The notes: generated from the sequence alone by a model not told the origin. A DNA stretch of 64,000 bases from Zafaria ginkgonis (GCF_039540195.1 NZ_BAABEO010000036.1:1-64000), one strand, 5' to 3'; counted from the stretch's first letter, positions 17,103 to 26,195 are shown. Numbers and translations: made by a program.

Positions 17103-17148
17103 ACGAACGAGCGTACGTCTTGACTGTCCTGCGCGCCACCGAGATACT
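17103..17148 (+). promoter_or_regulatory. TetR-type box 1 and cupin promoter
   Basis: ACGAACGAGCGTACGT (17103-17118) matches the palindrome found in eight places in this window. Directly after it is TTGACT (17120-17125), 17 bases, GATACT (17143-17148), a good sigma-70-like promoter for the cupin gene. The box could also repress the divergent SDR gene. Confidence 0.65.
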
Positions 17149-17211
17149 GAATCCCAGTGGGAATGGGCGTGCTGTCCATCGTCCGTACTGTGCAAAAGAA
17201 GGGAATCTGCG

Positions 17212-17661
17212 ATGACGGTTCAAGAGTTCGACATCAACCAGAACGTTGACATCTTCCGCGTCCACAAGGCTGCGGACCTCAAGGCCGCTCCGGGCCAGAC
17301 TCTGAATGCCCGCCGAATCTCGGGCGTCAGCAAGGAGAACAGTGCCGCGGACCGGATCTGGTTCGGCAAGGTCCATACGGGCCCAGGTGAGGTTTCCGAC
17401 CCGCACCACCATGGCGAGGCGCAGACCGGGGGATACGTGCTCAAAGGCCGCGGCTTCATTCGCTACGGTGAGGGCTACGGCCAGATCGTCTACATGGAGG
17501 AAGGCGACTTCGTCTTCGTCCCGCCCTACATGCCGCACATCGAGGGCAACGCCAGCAAGACGGAAGAGCTTGTTTGGATGACCACTCGGACCCCCGACAA
17601 CATCGTGGTCAATCTGGAGGACCAAGAGATCATCGACCTCGAAATCGACTACCGCTCCTAG
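17212..17661 (+). CDS. Cupin-domain protein
   Basis: Predicted 149-residue single-domain cupin. Motif 1 is PHHHGEAQTGGYVLKG-like (residues about 63-78), with His ligands and a Glu; motif 2 is GDFVFVPPYMPH. The metal site looks intact, so a dioxygenase, isomerase or lyase role is possible as well as ligand binding. Good ribosome site (aaggga) before ATG 17212. It is divergent from the SDR gene under TetR box 1 and convergent with the acyl-CoA dehydrogenase gene. Substrate unknown. Confidence 0.8.
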   Translation: MTVQEFDINQNVDIFRVHKAADLKAAPGQTLNARRISGVSKENSAADRIWFGKVHTGPGEVSDPHHHGEAQTGGYVLKGRGFIRYGEGYGQIVYMEEGDFVFVPPYMPHIEGNASKTEELVWMTTRTPDNIVVNLEDQEIIDLEIDYRS

Positions 17662-17673
17662 CCGGAAGGATGT

Positions 17674-17709
17674 AAGAAGCGGGGCGGCACCCATGCCGTC
17701 CCGCTTCTT
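17674..17709. terminator. Bidirectional hairpin terminator
   Basis: aagaagcggggcggca - ccca - tgccgtcccgcttctt, a 16-bp stem with one G-U pair, located between the convergent cupin and acyl-CoA dehydrogenase genes. Confidence 0.8.
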
Positions 17710-17801
17710 CGTGTTTCCAGATGTTTGTGTTCCGGGGTGTCGAGACGGGAGCGGGTGAAGGGGCCTGCTGGTCGCCCCTCCACCCGTCGCAGTGAACCGG
17801 C

Positions 17802-18992
17802 TCAGAAAGACCGCGGCAGCCCCAGGTGCTTCTCGCCAATGTAGTTCCGGATCATCTCGTCCGTGAGCGGTGCGAACGTATAGAGCCGGGCGTCGCGGAA
17901 GTAGCGCTGCATCGGTAGGCCGCGGAAGAAGCCCCAGCCGGCCATGACGCGCATGCCGACGTCGGTCGTTGTGGTGGCGGCGTCGGAGGCTGCGAGCTTC
18001 GCCATCGCGGACCAGGTCTCGTTGGTGCCGGGGCCGGCGTCCGACGCCGAGGCCGCCTGCCGAAGGAAGAGCCGCGCGGACTCGATCTTCACGCTGGCAT
18101 CGACCAGGCCGTGCTGCAGGGCCTGGAAGGAGCCAACGGGCCGGCCGAAAGCCTGGCGTTCCCGCGCCCAGCCGACCGCAGTCTCCAGGGCTCCCCGCGC
18201 GATGCCCAGGGCCACGGCCGCGCCGTTGAGCCGCTCTCCGTTAAGCGTGTCGAGGACCTGGCGGAATCCGCGGTCGACTTCGCCCAGGACGTTCTCCGCC
18301 GGAACGCGCACATCTTCGAGGTAGACATCGCACTGTTCAAGCCCGCGGATGCCGACGGTGTCGATCACCTCGGTACGGATGCCGGGGGTCGAGCGCGGCA
18401 CGATGAACATCGTGATTCCGTCGATCGCGGAACCGGTGATGTCGCTGGTCCGGGCCAGCAGGATCAGGAAGTCAGCCTCCATGGCCCCGCCGATCCATTT
18501 CTTCTGCCCGGAGATGGAGTAGCTGCCGTCATCCAAGCGGCTGCCTCGGGTGGCCATCGCCCGAGCAACGTCGGTGCCGCCACCCGGCTCGCTCAGCGCG
18601 AAGGACATGCGGGCGTCGCCGGAGTGCAGCGGCGCCAGGAACCGCTCCTGCTGCGCGTGGTTTCCGTATGAATGCAGTAGCTGGACGCCCATGTACTGGA
18701 CCACCATGCTGACCCCGATGGAGGTGGGTCCGGCGCCCAGCTCCTCCAGCACGACGGCCTGCGCCTGGTGCTTGGGGCCGGGGCCGTGCAGTTCTCCGTC
18801 GAGCTTCACGAAGCCTGCCCGGGCGAGTTCGCGGTAGAGCTCCAGGTCGTATTCCTCGGCTTCGTCGAAGCGGTTGAGCCTCTCCGGAGTCACGTGGCGG
18901 GCCAACTCCTCCCTGACACGGGCACGGAGATCCGCGAACTCCGCCGGCTCGGTGATCTCGGCCGCCGGCGTCGTGGTTGCCTGCGTGGTCAT
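17802..18992 (-). CDS. Acyl-CoA dehydrogenase, isovaleryl-CoA type
   Basis: Predicted 396-residue flavoprotein with the usual order: N-terminal helices, middle beta domain with FALSEPGGGTD (FAD/substrate loop) and KKWIGGA, then the C-terminal helical domain with RQAFGRPVG. The base normally found near the C-terminus in medium-chain enzymes (YEGT) is absent; that place reads TFAPLTDE. Glu253 in LNGERLNGA falls where isovaleryl-CoA dehydrogenase has its base (LERLVLA). This suggests a 2-methyl or 3-methyl branched acyl-CoA substrate. The start at 18992 has AGGAAG upstream. It follows the MaoC gene by four bases, and both are divergent from the carboxyltransferase gene. Confidence 0.85.
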   Translation of the reverse strand: MTTQATTTPAAEITEPAEFADLRARVREELARHVTPERLNRFDEAEEYDLELYRELARAGFVKLDGELHGPGPKHQAQAVVLEELGAGPTSIGVSMVVQYMGVQLLHSYGNHAQQERFLAPLHSGDARMSFALSEPGGGTDVARAMATRGSRLDDGSYSISGQKKWIGGAMEADFLILLARTSDITGSAIDGITMFIVPRSTPGIRTEVIDTVGIRGLEQCDVYLEDVRVPAENVLGEVDRGFRQVLDTLNGERLNGAAVALGIARGALETAVGWARERQAFGRPVGSFQALQHGLVDASVKIESARLFLRQAASASDAGPGTNETWSAMAKLAASDAATTTTDVGMRVMAGWGFFRGLPMQRYFRDARLYTFAPLTDEMIRNYIGEKHLGLPRSF

Positions 18993-18996
18993 GGTC

Positions 18997-19491
18997 CTAC
19001 TTCCTCTTGATCATGAAGCTGCTACTGAAGGTCATCACGACAGTTCCGTCCTGCTTGAGCACGGTGTAGTCGATCGTCCAGATCCCCACGCCTAGTTTCT
19101 TGGACTCGCGGGCGGTCGCTACGCGCGCCTCCACATGGATGGTGTCGCCGATGAAGACCGGGGCAACGGCCCGCACCGAGTCCAGACCCAGCCAGGCCAC
19201 CACGTTGCTGAAGTATCCGGTCTGGGTCATGAGGCCCAGGCCCAGCGAGAGCGTCAGCGGGCCGTGCGCAATGCGCTGGCCGAACTGTGTCTGCGCCGCG
19301 TACGTCTCGTCCAGGTGCAGCGACACCAGGTCGCCGGTGAGGCCGGCCCACTGGACCAGGTGCGCATCGGTGATGGTCATTCCGGCACTGTGGATCAGGT
19401 CCCCTTCGATCAGGTCCTCCCAATGGTGGTCGGGGCGCCCCTTGGGGGCGGAGGTCGCTACGCCAGCGGATTCCGGATCATTGCCGTACAT
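18997..19491 (-). CDS. MaoC-family enoyl-CoA hydratase
   Basis: Predicted 164-residue hot-dog-fold hydratase. The helix with HLDETYAAQTQFGQRIAHG carries the MaoC hydratase Asp/His environment, and VIF-GDTI-like VFIGDTIHVEA follows. It would hydrate an enoyl-CoA produced by the adjacent acyl-CoA dehydrogenase. The start chosen is ATG 19491, preceded by GGGAG; the earlier start at 19545 lacks a site. A TetR-type box (19567-19582) lies just upstream and is shared with the divergent carboxylase operon. Confidence 0.85.
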   Translation of the reverse strand: MYGNDPESAGVATSAPKGRPDHHWEDLIEGDLIHSAGMTITDAHLVQWAGLTGDLVSLHLDETYAAQTQFGQRIAHGPLTLSLGLGLMTQTGYFSNVVAWLGLDSVRAVAPVFIGDTIHVEARVATARESKKLGVGIWTIDYTVLKQDGTVVMTFSSSFMIKRK

Positions 19492-19566
19492 GTGTCTCCC
19501 TTTTCCGTGCGGACGGACTCCCGCTGCCGGAGCCGTGGAGTCCAACTCTAGAAGAAGACTAGACTA

Positions 19567-19587
19567 GCGAACGCTTGTTCGTATACT
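19567..19587. promoter_or_regulatory. TetR-type box 2, divergent promoter
   Basis: GCGAACGCTTGTTCGT (19567-19582), fifteen of sixteen positions matching the consensus, with TATACT (19582-19587) at its right edge as a probable -10 for the carboxyltransferase operon. Placed between MaoC (minus) and carboxyltransferase (plus) genes, it would control both. Confidence 0.75.
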
Positions 19588-19624
19588 GGTGCAAGTACAT
19601 CAACCCAGGTTTTGGAGGCCCATC

Positions 19625-21211
19625 ATGAGTGAAGCGACGATCGTCGAGGTGGAGGATCTGGCTGTCGAGGGCGCGGCGCCGGACCCCACGGTCCACGAAC
19701 AGCTGGCGGAGAAGCTGGCCTCGGCGCGGCTGGGCGGCTCCGAGAAGAACCGGAAGAAGATCCTCGCTTCCGGCAAGCTGCTGGTGCGCCAGCGGCTGGA
19801 GATCCTCTTCGACGACGAGAACTACATCGAGGACGGATTGCTGGCCCGCTACGAGGAGGGCCTTCCCGGCGACGCCGTCGTCATCGCCTTCGGCCGGATC
19901 GACGGACGCGAGGTCTGCGTCATCGCCAACGACTTCTCCGTCAAGGCCGGAACGTGGGGCAACCGCACCTTCGAGAAGATCATCCAGGCGCAGGAAAAGG
20001 CCAACGCGGCCGGCATCCCGATCGTGTACCTCTTCGACTCTGCGGGCGCGCGCATCGATGAGCAGTTCGAGAGCTTCGCCGGACGCCACGCCTGGGGCAA
20101 CATCTTCTACAACCAGGTCCAGATCTCTGGCCGCGTCCCGCAGGTCTGCGCACTCTTCGGCCCCTCCCCGGCTGGATCTGCCTACGTGCCGGCGCTCTGC
20201 GACATGACCATCATGGTTCGGGGCCACGCCACCGCCTACCTCGGCTCCCCGCGACTGGCCGAAATGGTCACGGGCGAAAAGGTCACCCTCGAGGAAATGG
20301 GCGGCGCCGAAATGCACTGCACCGTCTCGGGCCTCGGCGACGTGCTGGTGGAGGATGACGAAGAGGCCCTCAACGCCATCCGCGTGTGGCTTTCCTTCCT
20401 CCCGGCGAACTGGGAGACGCCGGCACCCGTGGCTCCGGCCATCGAACCTCGTCCGGGCCGTTCGCTTCAAGACATCGTCCCTTTGCGGGAGGCCGAGGTC
20501 TTCGACATGGAGGAGTTCGTGGAGTCCCTCGTGGACGAGGGCTCCTGGTTCCCCTACAAGGAACTGTTCGCCCCGGAGATGCTGACCGGCTTCGCCCGCA
20601 TCAACGGACGCCCGGTCGGACTGGTCGGCAACCAGCCCCGACACATGGGCGGATCGATCTTCCCGAACTCCTCGGACAAGGCCGCGCGCTTCATCTGGAT
20701 CTGCAACGCCTACAACATTCCGATCGTGTTCCTGGTGGACATCGCCGGCTACATGATCGGATCCCAGGTCGAGCGCGAGGGGATCATCCGCCACGGCGCG
20801 AAGATGATCTTCGCGGTCTCCGAATGCCGCGTGCCTCGCATCACGGTCCTGGTCCGCAAGGCCTATGGCGGAGGTTACCTGGCGATGTCCGGCGCGCCGA
20901 TGAATCCGGACGCCGTCATTGCGCTGCCGACCGCGCGCCCGGCACTGATGGGCCCGGACGCGGCGGTCAACGGCATCTACTACAACCAGATCCACGAAAT
21001 CGAGGACCCGGACGAGCGCCGGGCCTTCATCGCGGAGAAGCACGCCGAGTACGCCGAAGGAATCGATGTCTTCAAGATCGCCAACGCCAATGCGGTGGAG
21101 GCCGTGGTTCCGGCTAACGACCTCCGCGCGGACCTCACCCGCCGGTTGGGCCTGTATTCGAAGCGCAAGATGATCCCGGTGGAGCGGCGCCAGGCCGTAA
21201 CCCCGGCCTAA
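19625..21211 (+). CDS. Acyl-CoA carboxylase carboxyltransferase (beta)
   Basis: Predicted 528-residue carboxyltransferase subunit of a biotin-dependent acyl-CoA carboxylase, with two crotonase-like halves: N-terminal YLFDSAGARIDEQ and GPSPAGSAYVPAL, C-terminal VDIAGYMIGSQVEREGIIRHG and KAYGGGYLAMSG. Length and the GARI-x-EQ pattern fit methylcrotonyl/propionyl/geranyl-type enzymes. ATG 19625 has ggagg eight bases upstream. The biotin carboxylase/BCCP partner is probably the product of 41565-43319, over 20 kb away but under the same operator type. The EthD genes follow in the same operon. Confidence 0.88.
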   Translation: MSEATIVEVEDLAVEGAAPDPTVHEQLAEKLASARLGGSEKNRKKILASGKLLVRQRLEILFDDENYIEDGLLARYEEGLPGDAVVIAFGRIDGREVCVIANDFSVKAGTWGNRTFEKIIQAQEKANAAGIPIVYLFDSAGARIDEQFESFAGRHAWGNIFYNQVQISGRVPQVCALFGPSPAGSAYVPALCDMTIMVRGHATAYLGSPRLAEMVTGEKVTLEEMGGAEMHCTVSGLGDVLVEDDEEALNAIRVWLSFLPANWETPAPVAPAIEPRPGRSLQDIVPLREAEVFDMEEFVESLVDEGSWFPYKELFAPEMLTGFARINGRPVGLVGNQPRHMGGSIFPNSSDKAARFIWICNAYNIPIVFLVDIAGYMIGSQVEREGIIRHGAKMIFAVSECRVPRITVLVRKAYGGGYLAMSGAPMNPDAVIALPTARPALMGPDAAVNGIYYNQIHEIEDPDERRAFIAEKHAEYAEGIDVFKIANANAVEAVVPANDLRADLTRRLGLYSKRKMIPVERRQAVTPA

Positions 21212-21223
21212 GGGAGGAACACA

Positions 21224-21571
21224 ATGATCAAGGTCGTTGCAGTCATCAAGGTCAAGGAAGGTCTGGACCGGGAACAGTTCCTCCACCACTGGAACGTCGA
21301 GCATCCGGCCTACGTCCGCAAGCTGCCGGGCATCCGCCGATACCGGCAGAATCCCGCCGTTGAACACCGCAAGGCCTGGCCCTTTAGCGGCATGGCGGAG
21401 CTATGGTTCGATTCGGTCGAAGCCGTCAAGGCCGCCTACGCGGGCCCGGAAGCCGAGGAACTGTTCGCCCACGAGCACGAGTTCCTCGAGAGCGTCGAGT
21501 GGTTCCTGGCCGACGAGCTCGAGGTCCCCCTCGCCGGAGAACCGGCGGCTCAGCTCGCCAAGGAGGCCTAA
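21224..21571 (+). CDS. EthD-like dimeric alpha-beta protein
   Basis: Predicted 115-residue protein of the EthD family (ferredoxin-like dimeric alpha-beta barrel). It has the N-terminal strand KVVAVIKVKEGLDREQF, the helix H-x-WNVEHPAYVRKLPG, and the later AELWFDS strand. EthD proteins are accessory or catalytic elements in degradation of ethers and other hydrophobic substrates; the mechanism is unsettled. It starts 12 bases after the carboxyltransferase stop with ggagga upstream and is joined by TAATG to the next EthD gene. Confidence 0.85.
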   Translation: MIKVVAVIKVKEGLDREQFLHHWNVEHPAYVRKLPGIRRYRQNPAVEHRKAWPFSGMAELWFDSVEAVKAAYAGPEAEELFAHEHEFLESVEWFLADELEVPLAGEPAAQLAKEA

Positions 21572-22233
21572 TGCTGCCCAAGCGCATCACCTACCTCGAG
21601 AAGCGCGACGGGATGGCGCGGGAGGACTTCCGGACACATTGGTCCACCGTCCACGCCGACATCGCGCGGGAGTTGCCGGGGGTCGCGGCCTACCGGCAGA
21701 ACCACGTGGCGGCGGCTGTTTCCGTGCCCGAGGAAGGCACGCCCTACCGGGTCGACGGCATCGTGGAACTGTGGTTCGAGGACGAGGGTGCGGCCCGAGC
21801 GGGCTACGGCTCGGAGGTCGCGGACCGGCTGGTGCTTGATGAGCCGCGCTTCCTGAGTGGGCTCTCCGGCGGGCCGGTGGCCGCGCCGGGTATCCCCGAT
21901 CCGCGGCCCCACAAGGTGTGGCTGCTGGCCCGGTGGCGGGACGCGGAGACCGCGGATCGCCCCGGAGTCGAGGCCTGGGCCGCGGGGCTCGCCGCGGATC
22001 TGCAAGGAGCGCCGGATGCGGCCGTCAACACCCTGGGGCCGGGGGCGGAACTGCTGTTGCGCGACGCCTTGCGGCACGAGGACGAGATCCCCGAGGTCGC
22101 GGTCGTCCTGGGGTTCGAGGACGCGGACGCGGCCGCCGCGGCCGCCGCGCGCGCCGGTGAGCGCGTGGATGGGCTACGGCAAGTGCTGCGGCGTATCCAC
22201 GTCTACGTCGCCGAGGAGCTTGTCATCGTCTGA
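21571..22233 (+). CDS. Two-domain EthD-like protein
   Basis: Predicted 220-residue protein. The first half is a clear EthD domain (ITYLEKRDGMAREDFRTHW, then IVELWFEDE). The second half (residues 110-220) has the same length and a final strand RIHVYVAEELVIV, suggesting a diverged second domain. The ATG shares its A with the preceding stop (TAATG), so translation is coupled. The two EthD genes look like a local duplication. Confidence 0.8.
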   Translation: MLPKRITYLEKRDGMAREDFRTHWSTVHADIARELPGVAAYRQNHVAAAVSVPEEGTPYRVDGIVELWFEDEGAARAGYGSEVADRLVLDEPRFLSGLSGGPVAAPGIPDPRPHKVWLLARWRDAETADRPGVEAWAAGLAADLQGAPDAAVNTLGPGAELLLRDALRHEDEIPEVAVVLGFEDADAAAAAAARAGERVDGLRQVLRRIHVYVAEELVIV

Positions 22234-22280
22234 GGGCCCTGAAAAGCAGACAGGGAAGGGTGAGCGGAAGGGAAGCCAGC

Positions 22281-23206
22281 GTGGCCGCATGGGGCACGAC
22301 CGTCAGGTTCTTGGCCCTGGGGGCCGCGTGGGGAACGAGTTTCCTGTTCATGCGCGTCGCTGTCCAGGGGTTGTCCCCCGGGCAGGTGGTCCTCTCCCGC
22401 CTGGCCCTCGGAGGGCTGGTGCTCAACCTCCTGCTGGTCCTAATGAGGCGTCCGTGGCCCCGGCAGCGAAAGCTGTGGATGCATCTGGCGGTGACGGGGA
22501 TCATCGGATGCGTCGTGCCCTTCCTGCTCTTCGCGTGGGCGGCCGGACGCATCCCCAGCGGACTATCGAGCGTCCTCAACGCCGCCACCCCGCTTGCTAC
22601 CGCCGCGGTCACCCTGGCAGCCACGCGCCAGGAGAAGGTGGGACTCCGGAGGATCCTCGGCCTGTGCGTCGGGGCGCTGGGAATACTGCTGGTGCTCTCG
22701 CCGTGGCGCTTCTACGCGGGGGGCGGCGTCGACCTGTGGGGCCAACTCGCCTGCCTGGTGGCGGTCCTGTGCTTCGGCGTCGCCTTTTCCTACACCAGGA
22801 AATACGTCTCGCCCTACGGGGCCGACCCGATCGCCGTGCCGGCCACGCAGATGCTGCTGGCCACCGCCGCCATGCTGGTCCTCGCCCCCTTCGTCGCCCT
22901 GGGCGAAATGCGGCTCACGGCGCCCGTGGCGGCCAGCATAATCCTGCTCGGCGTCGTCGGCACCGGCCTGGCCTACGTCTGGAACTTCAGGATCATCGCC
23001 GAATGGGTGCCACTCCCGCCTCGACCGTCGCGTACGTGACGCCCGTGGTGGGGGCCATCGTCCTGCATGAAGACATCACCTGGAACCAAGTGATGGGCGC
23101 CGCGGTGGCCATTGCCGGAATCGTCCTGGGCCAGGCGCGCGTGGTCCCGCCCCAGCAGACGCCGGGCTCGTCGGCGGATCCTGCGGAACCTGCCGCTCGG
23201 GAGTGA
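22281..23206 (+). pseudogene. EamA/DMT transporter with frameshift
   Basis: Ten-helix drug/metabolite exporter of the EamA family. From the start (GTG 22281 with ggaaggga, or GTG 22260) the frame encodes eight to nine helices up to RIIAEW near 23008, then drifts into PLPPRPSRT and a stop at 23039. The missing last repeat (GATPASTVAYVTPVVGAIVL, then VMGAAVAIAGIVLGQ) continues in the frame one base back and ends at 23206. One lost G in the run at about 23003-23007 explains it. The gene is either inactivated or mis-sequenced there. Confidence 0.8.
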
Positions 23207-23211
23207 GCCCG

Positions 23212-24261
23212 TCAGCCGGGGAGGTTCCCGGCCGGCGGCAAACCCGGGACACCCTGGTGGATTCCCGAGGTGACCAGGTACTGGACATGCGCCGCGGTCT
23301 CGCTCAGCGCCAGCCGGAACTGCAGCCGACCCAACGAGTCCCAGCCGCGCGACCACGTCAGCTGCCGCGCGACCTCGTGCACCGTCGGCGCCCCGGCGTC
23401 CAGCACGGCCAGGACCTCGCGCGAACGCTCGGCGATGTGACCCTCGAGCTCCCTCGCCCGGGCCGCGGCGCCACGGAAGCGGTATTCGTGGGCGGGGCAG
23501 ACCTCGTAGTGGTCGTTCTCCGCGATCCGGCGCAGCGATGCGATGTTGTGGCGCAGCGGATCGGTGTCGCCGCGGATTTCCAGGGAAACGTTGGGGGAGA
23601 TGCGCGGCAGGACGTGGTCCCCCGCCAGGACCAGCTCTCCGGCGTCGTCCCAGAGGCAGACGTGCCCCGGCGTGTGCCCGGGGGTGGCCATGACCCGGAG
23701 GATGTGGCCCGCCGCCGTGAGAATTTCCCCGTCGGCGAGGCGGCAGTCCGCGTCCGCCAACCGGCGGAGCTCGTTCAGACGGCCGGGGTCCATAGCCGCC
23801 TCCGCCACCCGGTGCTCGGGAACGCCCCAGGTGCGCATGCGCTCCTGGTCTCTCCGGGTTTCCGCGGCCGCGTCGTCGAACGCGGAGATGTGGCGGCGCT
23901 CGTGCTCGCCCAAGGCGATCCAAGCGCCCGAGCCCCGGGCCAGGCGCGCCGCCATGCCCAAGTGATCGGTATGGAAGTGGGTGGCCACGATTCCGGAGAT
24001 CTCGGAGGGGCCCACGTCAAGGCGGGCCAGCGCCGCCAGGAGCTGGGCGTGTCCCTCGTCGCTGTCGAACCCCGGATCGACGACAACGCACTCGTCGCCG
24101 CTGAGCAGCACGTAGCTCAGGGTGTAGCGCATCGGATTTCCCGGAAAGACGACGGGGACGCTGTGCACGCCGGGGGAGACCCGCTCCACGGGCGGAAGCA
24201 CCCGGCGCTGCCAGGCCTCCCGCTGGGCGTGGCCGGTCACGGCGATGGAGTCAGTCCGCAT
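23212..24261 (-). CDS. Metallo-beta-lactamase-fold hydrolase
   Basis: Predicted 349-residue MBL-fold protein with ATHFHTDHLG (HxHxDH, residues 95-100), TPGHTPGH and GDHVLP as the remaining metal motifs. An extra C-terminal helical domain of about 80 residues (VARQLTWSRGWD) is present. The family includes thioesterases, glyoxalase II-like and lactone hydrolases. ATG 24261 overlaps the stop of the upstream SDR by 11 bases. Last gene of the OYE-SDR-MBL unit. Its stop is only five bases from the convergent exporter gene. Confidence 0.85.
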   Translation of the reverse strand: MRTDSIAVTGHAQREAWQRRVLPPVERVSPGVHSVPVVFPGNPMRYTLSYVLLSGDECVVVDPGFDSDEGHAQLLAALARLDVGPSEISGIVATHFHTDHLGMAARLARGSGAWIALGEHERRHISAFDDAAAETRRDQERMRTWGVPEHRVAEAAMDPGRLNELRRLADADCRLADGEILTAAGHILRVMATPGHTPGHVCLWDDAGELVLAGDHVLPRISPNVSLEIRGDTDPLRHNIASLRRIAENDHYEVCPAHEYRFRGAAARARELEGHIAERSREVLAVLDAGAPTVHEVARQLTWSRGWDSLGRLQFRLALSETAAHVQYLVTSGIHQGVPGLPPAGNLPG

Positions 24262-25009
24262 GGTTGTTGACCAGGCTGAAGAGCTGGGTGGCCCCGCCAT
24301 CGATCAGGAGGTCGGCCCCGTTGATGTTGCGGGCATCCTCGGTGAGCAGGAACGCCGTCAGGGCTCCGATCTCCTCGGGGTCGATGATGGACTGGGTGGG
24401 CACGCGGCGGCGGACCTGGTCCCGGACCTCCTGGATCACCATGGGTGTGTCCACCACGCCGGGGCAGATGGAGTTGATGGTGATGCCGGTTCCCCAGAAG
24501 TCCTCGAGCAGGGAGCGCGTCATGTTGGCCAGTCCGGCCTTGGAGGCGGCGTAGCTGGGGTAGGGGTAGCCCGTGGTGCCGGCGATCGAGGCGATGTTGA
24601 CGATGCGCCCCCATCCGGCATCGACCATGGCCGGGGCGAAGGCCTTGATCAGGAGGAACGGCCCCACCAGGTTAACGTCCAACGCCTTTCGGAAGGACTC
24701 GGCGGTGCTGTCGGCGAGGTACTTGCGATCAAGGATCCCGGCGGCGTTGACCAGCGCCTGGACGGGGCCCACCGTGGCCTCGACGTCCGCTCGGAGTTGT
24801 TCGACGGCGGCTTCGTCGGCGACATCTGCGGCGAACGCCGCGGCCTTCCCTCCGGCGTTCCGCACGGCCATGGCGGCTTTCTCGCTGAGCTCAAGGTTCA
24901 TGTCAACGCAGATGATGGTGTGTCCGGCGGCGGCCAGGCGCGCATTGATACCACGGCACATACCGCCACCGGCTCCGGTGACGAGGACGTTGAGGGATGT
25001 GTTGCTCAC
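24251..25009 (-). CDS. SDR-family oxidoreductase
   Basis: Predicted 252-residue short-chain dehydrogenase with VTGAGGGMCRGI at the cofactor site (unusual Met-Cys in the glycine loop), ADV, NAAG in place of NNAG, and the catalytic YPSYAASK. Asp-Met (CVDMN) after the second strand suggests NAD. GTG 25009 has AGGAG eight bases upstream; the long upstream extension of the frame is arginine-rich and non-coding. Middle gene of the OYE-SDR-MBL unit, likely acting on the OYE product. Confidence 0.85.
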   Translation of the reverse strand: MSNTSLNVLVTGAGGGMCRGINARLAAAGHTIICVDMNLELSEKAAMAVRNAGGKAAAFAADVADEAAVEQLRADVEATVGPVQALVNAAGILDRKYLADSTAESFRKALDVNLVGPFLLIKAFAPAMVDAGWGRIVNIASIAGTTGYPYPSYAASKAGLANMTRSLLEDFWGTGITINSICPGVVDTPMVIQEVRDQVRRRVPTQSIIDPEEIGALTAFLLTEDARNINGADLLIDGGATQLFSLVNNHAD

Positions 25010-25067
25010 GGGGTTGGCTCCTATGGTTACGGTCCGGTGATGGGCTTGGCGGCGGGGTAGCAGGCGG

Positions 25068-26177
25068 TTACGGCGCCGCGGTGGCCAGGGTCGGGTAGTC
25101 CGTGTAGCCCTCGGGTCCACCGCTGTACAGGCCGGTGGGCCGCAGCGGTTCCAGCGGCGCGCCAATGAGGAATCGATGCGGAAGGTCCGGATTGGCGATG
25201 AAGAGCCGGCCGAATCCGACCAGGTCGGCCGTTCCCGCTGCCAACAGGGCCTCGGCCGAGGCCCTGTTGTGGCCACCGGCGACGATGACGACGCCCTCGA
25301 ACAGCGAAGCGAGTTCTGCGGTGGGGATGTACTGTGCCGGCCTGTCGACCGTGGTTGAACCGGCGATTTCCGGCTCGACCAGGTGGAGATAGGACAGACC
25401 GAAGTCGTTGAGCTGGCGGATCACTGCGGAGTAGAGAGCGCGCTTGTCCGAGTCGTGGGCGTCCATCCATTCCGACGACGGCGAGAGCCGGACGCCGATC
25501 CGGTTACTGGGCAGGTACTTGGTGATCTCCGCGATAACGTCGCAAAGGAACCGCATTCTGTTCTCAAGCGAGCCTCCGTAGCTGTCGGTGCGCTGATTGG
25601 AACCGTCGTTGAGGAACTGGTCGATCAGGTAACCGTTCGCGGCGTGCAATTCGACTCCGTCGAAGCCTGCGCGGGCGGCGTTCCGAGCTGCGATTCCGTA
25701 GGCCCGGACAATGTCAGCGATTTCCGCGGAGGTGAGTTCCCGCGGCGTTTCGTAGGGGATCCTGCCGTTGAGGCTCCGGTACTGGTAGCCGGTGATGGCG
25801 ATCGGGGATGGCGCCTTGGGCGGCTGGCCGTCGGGCTGCACCGAGGAGTGGGACTGGCGCCCTACGTGCCAGAGCTGGGCGTAGACCACGGCGCCCTCAC
25901 GCTTCGCCGCCTCGACGACCGGACACCAAGCTGCGGTCTGCTCGGCCGAATACAGCCCCGGGACCCGGGGGTAGGCGGAGGCCTGGGGAGTCACGACGAC
26001 TCCTTCGCTGATCACCAGACCAGCACCGGCCCGCTGGGCATAGTATTCCTCCATCAGTGGAGTCGGGAGGCCTTCATCAGTGGCGCGGCTGCGGGTCAGG
26101 GGTGGCAAAACGATTCGGTTGGTGAGCGGTTGGCCGCCCAGAATCACCGAATCGAAAAGCCCAACACTGGAATTCAC
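25068..26177 (-). CDS. Old Yellow Enzyme-family oxidoreductase
   Basis: Predicted 369-residue FMN ene-reductase of the classical NemA/OYE group. Substrate-binding pair is H-x-x-N in ELHAANGYLIDQFL; also DSYGGSLENR and the C-terminal DLVGFGRLFIANPDL. It uses NAD(P)H to reduce activated C=C bonds or nitro groups, in the cytoplasm. GTG 26177 follows GAGGAG. First gene of the unit; the TetR-type box 3 (26196-26211) lies immediately upstream, next to the TetR gene, which suggests direct repression. Confidence 0.88.
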   Translation of the reverse strand: MNSSVGLFDSVILGGQPLTNRIVLPPLTRSRATDEGLPTPLMEEYYAQRAGAGLVISEGVVVTPQASAYPRVPGLYSAEQTAAWCPVVEAAKREGAVVYAQLWHVGRQSHSSVQPDGQPPKAPSPIAITGYQYRSLNGRIPYETPRELTSAEIADIVRAYGIAARNAARAGFDGVELHAANGYLIDQFLNDGSNQRTDSYGGSLENRMRFLCDVIAEITKYLPSNRIGVRLSPSSEWMDAHDSDKRALYSAVIRQLNDFGLSYLHLVEPEIAGSTTVDRPAQYIPTAELASLFEGVVIVAGGHNRASAEALLAAGTADLVGFGRLFIANPDLPHRFLIGAPLEPLRPTGLYSGGPEGYTDYPTLATAAP

Positions 26178-26195
26178 GGGATCTCCTCAAGACTT

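Noticed and set aside
19559..21367. 602-codon minus-strand frame
   Set aside because: Antisense to the carboxyltransferase gene, whose plus-strand product has clear family motifs.
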